Below are positions 1 to 10,957 of a stretch of DNA of 42,215 bases, piece by piece. The position numbers and the translations under genes were made by a program. Positions within the stretch are counted from its first letter, which is position 1. Each line of letters starts with the position of its first letter. The stretch lies in contig JAULBX010026896.1 in NCBI GenBank assembly GCA_032358255.1, forward strand, positions 1 through 42,215. The letters are read 5' to 3'. The notes under the pieces were generated by a model. It was not told where the DNA came from. It did not search any database and saw only the letters and a list, made by a program, of their open reading frames with translations. Source of the stretch: Heterotrichella gracilis. Lineage: Eukaryota; Sar; Xanthophyceae; Tribonematales; Xanthonemataceae.

Positions 1-3000
1 CCCCTCCCCCGCCTTGCACCCCCATCCCAGGCTCATCTGCCCCTTGCACCCCCTCCCCCGTATGATGCACACCACCTTGTGCACCCGCCCCTTGTGCCCC
101 ACCCCCACTAGGCCCATTCGCCCCCCCCATGTGGTGTGCGCGTGTGCTTCGTCGGTTGCGCAGCCACAGCACCAGCGACAGCATCCCCACCAGCACAGTG
201 ATGGCCCAGGTGTCGGTTTCAATGGAGGACAGCCACCACAGGGAGGGGTGGGGGGTGGGGGCGGGGGTTCGCGGGGCGACGGGGGGCGCGGGCTGCAGGC
301 CTGTCAGGAGACGATGGGGAATGGTCAGTGAACAACCAATGTCGTGGTTCAATGAATCATGTACAAGGGGGGGTTGGGGGGGGGCTGCTTCAACAGATAC
401 TTTTCACCTCCTGACATTCTCACGATTACAGAAAATGTATACAGAAAAGCTTACAAGCAAAGAACCAGCTGATATCATTGTCATGTCCCTACTACAAGTG
501 CACCCTTGCGCTCTCTTCCCCCACCGCCCACCTGCAAACAGCATGAGCCCGCGCGCCGCCACCGCCAGCGCCGCCCCCCAGTTTGCCAGGTACAGCAGCA
601 CCAGCCCCGCCACGGCAGGGGTGCGCATGTGCATGGAGGGGCTCACGCGGTAGGCGCGCCAGTACAGCTCCTCAGCAGTCGACACCTGGCGACAGGGAAC
701 ATGGGGCATTTTAGGGTTTAGGGTCTACAATGTGCATGGAGGGGCTCACGCGGTAGGCGCGCCAGTACAGCTCCAGCTCCTCAGCGGTCGAAACCTGGCG
801 ACAGGGAACATGTCATTTAGGGTATAGGGTTTAGAAATTGTCAAGGTTTAGGGTTTCGGCTCCGTAGTGTGGACGCCAAAAAGCGCCTGCCGCACAGCAG
901 GAGGTGGACACTTGATCAGGGATGTCATCACATGGGCAGTGGTCAGTGCCATCGCATGTGCAAGGGCCGTTGCCACCAACACAAGGCTTACAAATTGGAA
1001 AACCAAGGTAACGTAATGCCCAAAACTGACACGTTAAAATCCATAATTTGACTATTATCATGGGCACTGACCAGGGGTACCATCCCGTGGGCGCAGCGAT
1101 GAGTCAAACTCTGTGTGTGCCCCACCACATGCGGCATGTCGGTTTCAACCTCGTCTGCACTTTTCTTATCTGCGATGTGTCCCTCACCTGGCGTGGCACC
1201 CCATATCCGTACGCGTAGCACCATGCCAGGTTGACCATGCCCTCCACATCACCGGCTGTGGCAGCAAGCTGATACAGCTCAGCCGCACGCGTGTAGTTGG
1301 TGCCTGTGGGGGGTAGGGGGAGAGGTGCTGGGTAAGAGGCCCTGAACCCTAATGATGTGGAAGTGGCAACGTGCGGATTGAGCAGGATGGCGTTGGTGAT
1401 CGACTGGTCTGCACTGGGTTTGTATTCCGCGATGCGCCACCAGGTCGGTGTTTTGCACAGCTTGAGCATGCTAGCTCAGTACCTTGCATCCGTCCAAACC
1501 TGCGCCTCCCGTTGAAACCACACCCTTGACAACCCCTCACCCCCACCCGCCCCTCCCCACACCACCGCCGCCACTCACCTCCCTCCAGCTTGTACCTCGC
1601 CCCGTGGAAGTGCAGGTCCCCGGCATAAGCATAATTTTCAACCAGGCCCAGCTGCCCGGCACGCAGCAGCACAGGCAGTGCACGCGCGTGGCGCTCCTGC
1701 CCCTGCCCTCCCGCCCCCTGCGCCATGAGCCAGCCCAAATTGGCTGCCGCAACAGCGCTGCCCTGCTCCGCTAGGAGGGCGTAGTGGACGATGGAGGCCC
1801 AGTGGTCGCCTGGGGAGGAGAGGTGGGGGCTGGGTCAAGGTTTCTTGGGCGGCGGGAAAGGAGTGGAATGCAGCACATGCAGCACATGCAGTTCCAAGCT
1901 CCATTTTGTGGGGCACTGGGTGGATGTCAGGGCGGGTGTAGCGTCGGTTGAGTTTGTGGGCAAAGTCCGATGGATCACAGGAGGTATCATTGCCGCACCA
2001 GCAGGCGGGTGAGTCCCACCAGCCCCCACCCACCCATCCGCCCACCCACCTCTGTCGTACGCCTCCACCGCCGCCCGGTGCGCGTCCGGCCAGTGCCCCC
2101 GCTCCGCCAGGAACATGCGCACCAGCGACTGGGCGCGGGTGGCGTTGAGCGGCACTCCCCTGCCCTCCTGGTGCAGCACTGCCAGGCTGTAGGGGGCGCG
2201 CCAGTGGCCGGCATCCAGGGCCTGCTCGAACAGCTGGGCGGCGTGGGTGGCGTTGGTGGTGACATCGGTGCCGGCTGCGGAGGTGGGGTGCGTGTGGGTG
2301 TGGCGGTTTGCCGGTGGTTTGCCGGTGATTTGGCTGTGGGCGGGTGGTATGTGGGACATTGCATACATACGTCCCCTCTCCCAAAGGGCAGCATCAAATT
2401 AATTTGTGGTGCGGGCAAAGGAAGGGGTCCTATTTGGGAGGCAGGGACCCACCCAGGTAGAACGATGCCAGGTTGTAGAGTGAGTCTGGGTCCTTGAGCG
2501 CTGCCCCCGCCTCAAACGCCTCCCTTGCCAGGGTCATATTTTTTTCCACCCCTTGGCCCTGTAGGAAGACAGCACAAGGGGGAATGCTCATGACATGGGG
2601 GCAAAATTCCTAAAGCAGGGTCACACGGCAGAGTGCTATAACGCTATGGTTGGATGCCAGCAATACAGCCGGATCAGCAGTCCCCCTTGCATAGCCAGCG
2701 TTTGCCAGCCCCATACCATGTGTGAACGCGCATTAAACACGCATGTAAAACAGAGGAGAAACATCCGTCAGCATGGCGGCAGGCAAAATCTGGGATCAGA
2801 CACACCGCGACCTCCTCAAACAACCACAGCAACAACCACAGCAATCCAAACCCCACCATCACTGCCACATTACAAGCCATCCAGCCCCCACCTGAAAACG
2901 CAGCACCCCGAGGCCTTATACCCTAAACCCTAAACCCTAAGCCCTTAACCCTAAGCCCACCTGGAAGTACAGCACACCCAGCCCGTTGTAGGCCGCAGCC

Positions 3001-6000
3001 ACCCCCTTGCCTGCCGAGGTCTGGAACAGCTGGGCGGCGCGCGTGTGGTTGGTGGCCACGTGGATGCCCCTCGAGTACATGTACCCCAGGTTGTAGATTG
3101 CGTACTCATCCCCCTGGGCAGCTGCCAGCTGGAACTCCCTGAATGCCCGCTGGTGGTCCAGCTCCACCCCCCTCCCAATCAGGCGCCGGATGCCCACCAG
3201 GCGCTGAGCCAAGGCAAGGCCCCTGCACAGGGTAACAGGACAATTCATGACCTCGGGCTTCCTTTCCAGCCCTGAATCCCAAAATATGAAATCAGGCGCC
3301 AGGACAGCGTACCAGCAAGATTTCGACAGAGACGGTTAGGGTTTGTGGTACTGGGGAGTGTGGCGGTACAGCAGCATGCGGGCATGTAGGTACTATATGA
3401 TCAGCCCAGCTGGAAGTCAAAGCTGAGTAACGACAAGAGTGACGAGAGTGGGACACAAATGTGGGCCAATCTGAGGCCACATGTGGCAAAATGCTGTACG
3501 AAGTGTCGTTAAGTGTGGGTGCCTAGTGCCTAACATGGCGCCAGGTGTGGGCATGTGGCCTCAAAATCCAACCATGGGGTATGGGTGATGCCACAATGTG
3601 GCACCAAATGCCAAGTATATATGATGCTGAAGTGTTGAACATGCAGTCTCCATGCCCCCACCTCCCCACCACCATCACCACCACCACCTGTTCAGCCAAG
3701 TCCTCCTCCATTGCCGAACCACCCCATCACCCACCTGTTAGCCAGGTCTTCCTCCATTGTCCCATCCACCCCACCCCTCCTCCACCACCACACCCACCAC
3801 CCACCTGTTAGCCAGGTCCTCCTCCTTGCCCACCACCACCACCACCACCGCTCACCACCTCTTTATCATGCCCTCCTCCACGTCCCCCCCATCCCCCCAC
3901 CCACCCACCACCACCACCATGACCTACTAAGCCAGGCAATCCTCCAATGCCCCCATGCACCCCCCACCACCTCCTCCACCACCCACCCGTTAGCCAGGTC
4001 CTCCTCCCTTAAGCCCGCTCCCCCATCCCTTTAAAACCCCCTCCTACACCGCTTTAATCCCCACTCCTCCACCACCACCACCCACCTGTTAGCCAGGTCC
4101 TCCTCCATTGCCACCACCTCCGCACCATTCTCCCGCTCCTCCTCAGCAGTGTACCCAGCATCCATCCACCGCTCGCGCAGGTACACGGGCTCCGGGGGCA
4201 GGTGGAAGGAACCCGCGGCCTCTGCACCGGCAACCAGGTCATCGGCAACAAACTTGGCGCGCCTGTGGGGAATGGGTGGGGGGATGGGATGGGAGGGTAT
4301 GGAGACCCTGAGGCAGCAGATACATCTTGATTTGGCTACACGCCCAAAATAACTCGACATTGCGGCACTGACAATGTGCCTGATTGAAGGGTATACGTGC
4401 AAGTTGCTAGGATAGACATGGGGATGAGGGTGCTACTTTTGGCATGTGAGCCTCATCTTGCTTGTTCCCAGCCGGCAAATGGATATGCCGCCACAATCCC
4501 TCAACCATGCTTAGTACCGGCCCACCCCTTGCCGCTGAATGGGTGACTAGGATCTACCATCTCTTCAGTCTAGTGTTCCCCTGCTCCTTCCTACACCACC
4601 CCCTCAATCCCCCGACCGCCTCAGTCCCCACCTCATCCCCTCTGAAAAGCTCTTTGGCACCCCCCTGCCGGTGAAGTAGCGGTCGGCCAGTGCCAGGTGT
4701 GCTTCCATGGAGCCAGTGAGCGCAGCGCGGTGCAGCATGTAGGACATAGGGTCCTGTCCCCGGGAGCGCAGGGAGGCAAACAGGGTCTTTACCTAGGGAT
4801 GGGGATTTCGATTCATAAGAGAAATAATTTGTGAAATGCGCCTCCATTTATACTATAACGCCGGCCCGGTCAAATATTTACTCCTTTAAAGTCATTGTGG
4901 CATGCCGTTTCCTGGACGCAAATGCAGTGGAGCTGGTAGGTGACAGGGCCCTGGCCGCAAGAGCACAGGTTGCCAAACAGGGACTTGACCTGGGGATGAA
5001 AGTTCGATTTGCATCACTAACTAGTGATGAATGCGCCCGCGTTTTTGTACCAGTTTGCACAATTCCCAGGTCGCATGGCTGCACTCAATGTGCAAATCGC
5101 TGCCAACCCCGTGTTTGCACACCATGCCATCAGTGGAAACAAACCCCTGCTGGTAAAACCCCAGAGTGGGTTTGAACCCCAACTAAAGCATCCCCAGTCT
5201 GGGTAAACTACCCTAGCTCGAGTGTGGGACAAAACCCCGAGTTAGGGTACCCACCTGTGGCGTGAGCTGGCTGTCCTCAACCAGTCCCGCTGCCAGCAGT
5301 CCAGCAAGGGTGAAAGTGGCGTCCGAGCAATCTAGGAGGTCGTTGCCAATCGGGCCGGTGAATGGGCCCCCCTTGGGGATTGTGTCCCAGGGTGGTGGGG
5401 GCTCAGCAGGGTCAGACTGCACGCGTGGGGGTGGTGAGTCAGTGCCTCAAGTGCGGCAAAAATGGTGGGACTTGGCAGTGGGATGGTGGCAACCATGCCG
5501 TATATTGCATATATTGATTGGAAACATATTTATTGGAAACATACATTGGAAAACATTCTCGTCTGTGCCGCGAAGGGTATATTATTATCCTAAACCTTGA
5601 CACTCTCCGTTCCACAAGTGATGGCGTGATCCTAAACCCTAAACCCTAAACCCTAAAACAGTGAAGTGTCTTCCATGGATTCGATACGCGTGATCACAGT
5701 GGCCTAAATAGGACACTCAGGCCACATTTGAATGCACATTTGCTACACATGGAGGTGCACATGTGGGTAGAACGTATGATGCTCCTGCATGGCTGGCAGT
5801 GCACCCTGGAAATCAAGTCCCTCTGCTCCCTGCACGCCATCATACTCACCGCATCTGGGTAGCCCGCTGATTCCAGCCCGCCCTCCCCAGGATCTGCATC
5901 CCCGCCTGCTCCAGGCCCCTGCTGGGATGCACCCTCATCCCCGCCACTTTCTGCAATCTGCTCCTCCCCACCACCCTCTGCTTGGGCGCCAGCGCTGGCT

Positions 6001-7318
6001 GTGCTAGGGTTTTGGTTGGGTTTTAGGTTGAACAGGGGGTCCAGGTAAGCGAGGTCACGGGGAGGATTGGTGTAACGTGTGCGGTGCTTGGGAGCGCGTG
6101 GCAGTGCTGCATCCAACCGACTGAACATGTGGCACAGCCCGTAGACACCTGCACCATGCAAAAACCAATGACCAGTAAAATCCACTCATTATTCAAATGA
6201 ACAGTAAAATCAACATTTTTTAAAAAGTGTATTGTATCAGATTCATAACAATGTTGATAATTAAATCGATAAATTCGCTGTAATCTATAGTGATACAACT
6301 TGTATCATACAAGTAATGATCCTGGTTTGCACCACATGCTGCCCGCTGCACCCGCGAATGTTTTGTCCTGTTCCTGTTTTGAGTCGCCCACCCACCTGCT
6401 CCCACATCCCGCACAGACTGGTTCAAAAAAACCTGGTCCTCGTATGCCACCAGCATATCGGCGAACATGCGCTCCACTGCCTGCTGCTCGTGCCAGCTGG
6501 CATCCTCCTCCTCATGCCCTTCCCCATGCGCATCGCCATGTGCATCACCCCTGGCAGTCAGGTCGGGGATTGACCCACCGCGGTGCCGCTTGCTGCCGTG
6601 CTGGCTTGCGCCTAGCTTGGATGCAAACGATGCTGCGGCGCCAGTGCTGGCGGGTGTGTCGTCTGCTGCTGCGGTTGTGGCTGGTGCAGGTGAACCATCC
6701 TGTGCGGTGTGGATGTGTGTGACTGACAAAGGCTGCTCCTCGTCTTGTGTGTCGTAAACCCCCTGCTGCAAATGCGTACGTGCGTGTGAGAGGGCGTCGG
6801 TGGTGGGGTTGGGCCACACCCGGCTGGAAATGACAAAGCGCGAGAGACTGCATCATTGCCAAGGTCAGAAATAACAGCAGTGCATGTGGCACTACACAGC
6901 GTGCCGGACACGGCTAAATTTATACCAAACTGACCGACCCAACGCATGTCGGGTGTGCACAGTAAATGGGAGGTTGGTCCCCCGCATGTATGCAATGTGT
7001 ACCTGCGATGCGGCAGCTTAAAAGCGCATGACACACCTGTTTTTGTTCCTGTTGGTGCGCAAGCTGACCCGAGACGCACAGCAGCCCTGCAAGCGTTGTA
7101 TGCGTTGTATGAGTGGGTAGCGGTACGCTGGGTGTGCATCGCTTGCCGGTATCATGACACTGAGTCATGGCCTTTTGACTGCTGAAGTGCATGCCCGAGC
7201 ACTAGTGAAGGTGAGGCACCCAATAAAGGCATGCCTGACAGCTCGCATTGCAAGAGGGCAGGCATGCAGCCGTACCAACGAGGGCACCCAACAGCTGTTG
7301 GCGCGACCAGCGTGTCAT
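1..7318 (-). CDS. HRD3: HRD3/SEL1L-type Sel1-repeat ER-associated degradation protein (3' end outside window)
   Basis: Adaptor subunit of the ER-membrane HRD1 ubiquitin-ligase complex; in this family the lumenal Sel1 repeats recruit misfolded glycoproteins. Exons joined by splice consensus and phase: 6396-6823, 5850-6148, 5255-5416, 4632-4792, 4086-4262, 2961-3222, 2453-2558, 2050-2274, 1579-1809, 1188-1303, 532-685, and 300 to beyond base 1. The frame stays open throughout, giving about 870 residues. Sel1 units are clear: ALADRYFTGRGVPKS (4632-4792), YNLGYMYSRGIHV (2961-3222), SLAVLHQEGRGVPLN (2050-2274), NLAWCYAYGYGVPRQ (1188-1303). The last exon encodes a hydrophobic anchor, WAITVLVGMLSLVLWLRNRR, as in HRD3 C-termini, then a Gly-rich tail with no stop before the edge. 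The 5' end is provisional: ATG 7318 opens a signal-peptide-like exon (7220-7318), and a 50-nt exon (7037-7086) joins it in phase. Family assignment is strong; the first two exons are inference. Confidence 0.87.
627..830 (-). repeat. Tandem duplication of an HRD3 exon start with its 3' splice site
   Basis: Bases 627-713 and 730-830 are two copies, period about 103 bases. Each holds about 20 intronic bases, the acceptor (cctgtcgccag in sense) and the first 55-65 coding bases. The 627-713 copy is the working exon start and reads VSTAEELYWRAYR. The upstream copy carries a 6-base insertion, reads VSTAEELELYWRAYR, and then meets a TAA supplied by a CCCTAAA unit at the junction. Both copies contain an internal GTGAGC that could act as a 5' splice site. 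Confidence 0.9.
2921..2958. repeat. Interstitial telomere-type repeat beside an HRD3 5' splice site
   Basis: About five CCCTAAA/CCCTTAA/CCCTAAG units lie a few bases inside the intron after the donor at 2960, so the transcript sense strand carries TTAGGG/TTTAGGG units directly after gtgggc. Confidence 0.9.
3684..4110 (-). repeat. Array of six copies of an HRD3 exon end plus 5' splice site
   Basis: The real exon end at 4086 (sense ggaggacctggctaacag, then gtgggt) recurs in diverged form near 3690, 3738, 3808, 3928 and 3990. Spacing is irregular (about 50-120 bases), and CCA/CCACC-rich low-complexity DNA separates the copies. Several copies keep the intact ctaacag/gtgggt junction, so the intron between 3223 and 4085 contains a series of decoy donor sites. 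Confidence 0.88.
4742..5020 (-). repeat. Diverged duplicate exon upstream of HRD3 exon 4632-4792
   Basis: The first part of exon 4632-4792, with its acceptor, resembles 4925-5010 at about 70 percent by eye. In sense the true exon reads VKTLFASLRSRGQDPMSYML and the upstream copy reads VKSLFGNLCSCGQGPVTYQL from a similar AG acceptor. The upstream copy then loses similarity and reaches a stop without a clear donor. It is probably a relic or alternative exon inside the intron 4793-5254. Confidence 0.75.
5627..5657. repeat. Interstitial telomere-type repeat, CCCTAAA units
   Basis: Three perfect CCCTAAA units and flanking partial units lie in the HRD3 intron 5417-5849. The telomere type is the one found in plants and many trebouxiophyte algae. 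Confidence 0.93.
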
Positions 7319-8625
7319 GGTGGTGAGCCCTTCATCCCCTCAAGGTTGACCAATGGCTCCACAGGAAAATGCTGAATAACGGCAACTCTTCAACCTGTGC
7401 GAAGATTTGCGATCAACCACGGGTGTGGAAGTTGCCCCGAGCCATCCGCAGAAGTAGAATGCATGCATATGCATGCATAACTCAGGCATGCACAGTATAC
7501 GTCGGCTTTGACCAATAACAAACACAGGCCGTTGAGAATAAGATCCCGACTGCGCACAGTTGTTACGAAGTGTTAGAGGAATGAACGGGTGGAAGGCGCA
7601 TCATCACAACAACGCAGGGGTTCAAATACTCTTGTTCTTGTGCAAAAAACAACCTCTTGCCGATGATCAGCGAACGGCCGACACGGTGGCCGAAGGGGGC
7701 GCTGTCACCACAACTGTGCATATCATACTACTACCAGACAGTTGAAAGCCTACCTGGGTGAACTCCGCTCAGCGATGGAGTGGAGAGTATGCTCATGTTA
7801 CAACGCTGTGTCCTGGGCTGTGTCTTGGGCAAGGGTTGCAGTGGTGCTGAAACATATCCCAGCGTAACGTTGTATGTGCTGCTCGCCTTCTATCCAGTGG
7901 CAAGTGATCTCAACACCCCAAATCAGTGACTTGTCTTGCAGTAATACTGCAACTTTTATGGTATGTAACGTAGCAGGCAGGCTATGTCACTTCAGTAGCC
8001 TGTGGTGTACTACAGGAGGAACTGGACTTCAGCCTGAAGTCCAGGCTAACAAACCACAGGGCGCGCTTTCAAGCTTGAATAAATTTTTCACGCTGAAAAC
8101 GTTTGCCAAATAGGACTGTCATTGAACGGCATTCTTCAACACGTGGCTCCTTTTTACAAAAAGTATTATTCCCAAAGCCAGCCGCAACATGCATCACCGT
8201 GATCACCGTGGTTGTGCGGTTTCTACATGCAACACCTACCTGTCACCCTGTGCATATTCCACGAGATATACACATATAAGTACACAGTCCACATTCCGTG
8301 ATTACAGATATAAATAAACCACAACAATTTTAATAAAAGGAAACAAAATGCAAAACACAGCGGCAAACCACAAAAGCAAAGAATACTGTATTTATATACC
8401 AACAGATATTATTGATTGATTTCATTAATTAAGTAAAATTTAAGCGAATAAAACTAGCAACATTTTCTAAGTACATAATCTGATGCCAAACTTCAACAAT
8501 TCTACGGAATATCACATGCGTGGTCAGCGTCAAGTGTATTTCAAAGCCAGCAGCAACATTCAGCGTTAATCACATCAACTAGCGACTAATGATACCACAC
8601 AGCTGTGTACATGGCATCGTGGGCA
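7319..8625. other. Intergenic region between HRD3 and FL-A
   Basis: No coding exon could be supported. It contains the 5' side of HRD3 and the 3' side of FL-A. It includes a 20-base perfect palindrome of ATGCATGCAT units at 7459-7478 and an 11-base inverted repeat with a one-base spacer at 8022-8044 (arm ctggacttcag). Bases 8270-8480 are clearly more AT-rich than the flanking genes. Confidence 0.7.
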
Positions 8626-10957
8626 TCATGACACCGCAGGCAACCCCCTCCACTTGTCATCCGCCATGCGCTGCAGGTTGTCTACCAGCATGTCAGGTGG
8701 GCATTGCAGCTGCCACCCATCCTCCACAAGCGCCTCCATTTCCGGGCAGGGCTCAAAGGAGTGCACCCACACCCTCCTGCTGACACCATCAGCCTCCAGC
8801 CTCAGCTGGACAAGTGGCGGGCAGTCCTCCAGGCGCTCCCACAGCCACACCAGCACAGGCGCTGCTTCAGCCATGACCGCCTTCATGATCATGGCCTCAA
8901 CATATTCCGCGGTTGCTGGTAGAGGCTCCCAATCCCTCTTGTGAGCTTGAATGTAGCAGTAGTGGCCCCGCTCCCCTCCCACTTCCAAACCAGGGCCATC
9001 CAACGCCAAGGAGGTCATTGGCTCGAGCTGGTCAGTTGCGCCTTGCACCACCCCAACACAGCTCAGCTCCAGATCCACGCAGCAGCCCATAGGTCCTGTC
9101 AGGCAGCCGCTGCCATCCCTGCACTCGCTGTGCGCCACCACCAGCCTCTCCAGCGCTGTCAGGGTGGTCACTCCCTCGCCCAAAGGCAGGACCCTTCTCT
9201 TGTCGTAGCCAATCACAAGCTCTGTCAGGCACGACAGGTTGGGGAAGCGGAGGTCCAAGGTGGGCTCATGGTCGACTAGTTCATCAGCTGCATACATCGG
9301 GTGCCTTGACAGCTCCTTGATTACTGTCAGGCTGTGAATGTTGGTGAGGGACGCCACGCATGGCGGCAAACATCTTTCCCAAGCATTATGTAGCAATTGC
9401 AACCCAGCTGCAGCGCCATAGAACATGTCTGGGTAAACCCACAAGCCTAGTGCCGTGAGGGCACTGAGCCTAGTGAGGCAACTGAATGACTCCCCACACA
9501 AGTCCACGCTCTTCAGCACAAGGTGGGAAAGGCTAGGGAGCATGGAGGGGAGGCTGTCCAGCTCTGAAAGCATCAACCCGCCTCCCAGGCACCCTTGGTA
9601 GCCCACCCGGTTCCCAAAGGTGAGGCTGCGCAGGCTGGTGCTGCTGCTGGGGGAGAAATACCAAGGAGCGCCCTCCTCGTGTCTCATGAAGGCCGCCATG
9701 GAGTTGAAGAACTGGGCAAGATCCGCCCCCAAGGCAAGGTCATACTCCTCCAGGTGCGGGAAGCACTCGAGGCTGGCGGGGGAGAGGAGGCCAGCCAGGT
9801 GCAGCGAGGTGAGCGCTGTCAGGGTCTGCAGGCTGTCTGACACGGCTTGGTAGGTGTCTATCATGTCGCGAGCGTGCGCACTGGCACCCTCCGTACTCAG
9901 CTCTGGTACTTCCAGCGCCAGGTGCCGCAGCTGTGACAGGCTGGGCAGGCAGGCCAGCTGCCCTGCCAGGCCGAGAATCCGCTCACGGTTTGTTTCCCAG
10001 TCTTCCCACATGCCCCACCCGCTCATGCCCGCTGACAGCGCCAGCTCCAGGTGGGTGAGGTGCGGGGCCCGGGCGAGGGAGGGGAGGGCAGCTGCGGGTG
10101 CATCAGTGATTGCCAGGTGGCGCAGGCTGGTGGCGCAGGCCAGGGAGGGCGGCAGAGTGGGGAGATCAGGTTCCATCCACGTGACTGCCAGGTGGCGTAT
10201 GCTGGGCAGCACTGACTCCAGCCAGGGGAGGAAGGAGGGGTGGGAGGCGGCCGCCTGCGCGCACAGGGCAAGGTGGTTAGTAAAGTGCAATCCAACTATT
10301 TTAACCAATAGAGATAGAACAGTGCAGTATTACCAGTGCACAGTAGGCATGTGCTTGGCTGTCAGGTGGTAAGGGAGAGTGCCTTATAACTTTTCATCAA
10401 AAAACCATGGAATGTTAGCATCCCGAGCCGCAAACCTAGAGGGAGGTCCAGGGCCACTCAGGCTGTCCTAGTATTTAGGGACCTTTGCAGCAAGATTCAG
10501 ATGGTACAAGCACTGCAAGGATAGTCCTGGCTGGCGCTGTACGTACAGGGGTGAATAATAGACTTGCTTGTGAGCGGGATTGAATCTAATGATATGAAGG
10601 AATTAATACCAAACGTGATGATGTGCTGCAGAAAACACCTAGACGCTGCACCATTGGCAGGTCAACCCCATTTCTGCATCTGTGGGCAAAGTACCCACGC
10701 CCTCCAACCTCCTGCCCACGCACCTCTACTGTGTCCCACAGTGGCGAGGGTCCCTGGCTGAGCGCGCGCCACTCCTTGCACACCAGCGGCACCACCAGTG
10801 CCCTCTCCTGGGTGGTGAGGTGGGCCAGAAGGGGCCTCAGCACGTCGCCGGGGAGGCGAGGAATGTGGGGAGGGGGCGGGGGAGGGGGCGGGGGTGATTT
10901 CACGGGGGTTGGTGGGGAGTGGGGGATTGCACTCGGCTGGTGGGTGGCTTGGGCCAT
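8626..10957 (-). CDS. F-box/leucine-rich-repeat protein FL-A (intact member of a four-copy family)
   Basis: Probably a substrate receptor for an SCF-type ubiquitin ligase; the substrate is unknown. Exon 1 is 10724-10957 (78 codons from ATG 10957) and exon 2 is 8626-10254 (543 codons with the stop). The join is phase 0 at GAG/gtgcgt and gcgcag/GCG, giving about 620 residues. Exon 1 has a Pro-rich stretch (SPPPPPPPPP) followed by an F-box-like segment with LPGDVL, RALVVPLVCKEWRAL and LWDTVE. Exon 2 carries irregular LRRs (LPSIRHLAVTW, LTALTSLHLAGL, LSALTALGLWVY). It ends in a module shared with the paralogues (MAEAAPVLVWLWERLEDCPP, then RVWVHSFEPCPE). It is the only copy of the four without a visible disabling change. 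F-box and LRR calls are from motif reading; substrate and SCF membership are inference. Confidence 0.85.

Noticed and set aside
1-331. Plus-strand open frames rich in Pro, His and Gly at the left edge
   Set aside because: They are reverse-strand shadows of the HRD3 membrane-anchor exon, which reads as a clear family C-terminus on the minus strand.
3820-3930. CCACCA-rich stretch as a CRISPR-like or coding repeat
   Set aside because: It is irregular low-complexity DNA between copies of an exon end; there is no regular repeat-spacer structure.
7459-7478. 20-base ATGCATGCAT palindrome
   Set aside because: GCATGC runs are common across this window's noncoding DNA, so a simple-repeat origin is enough to explain it.
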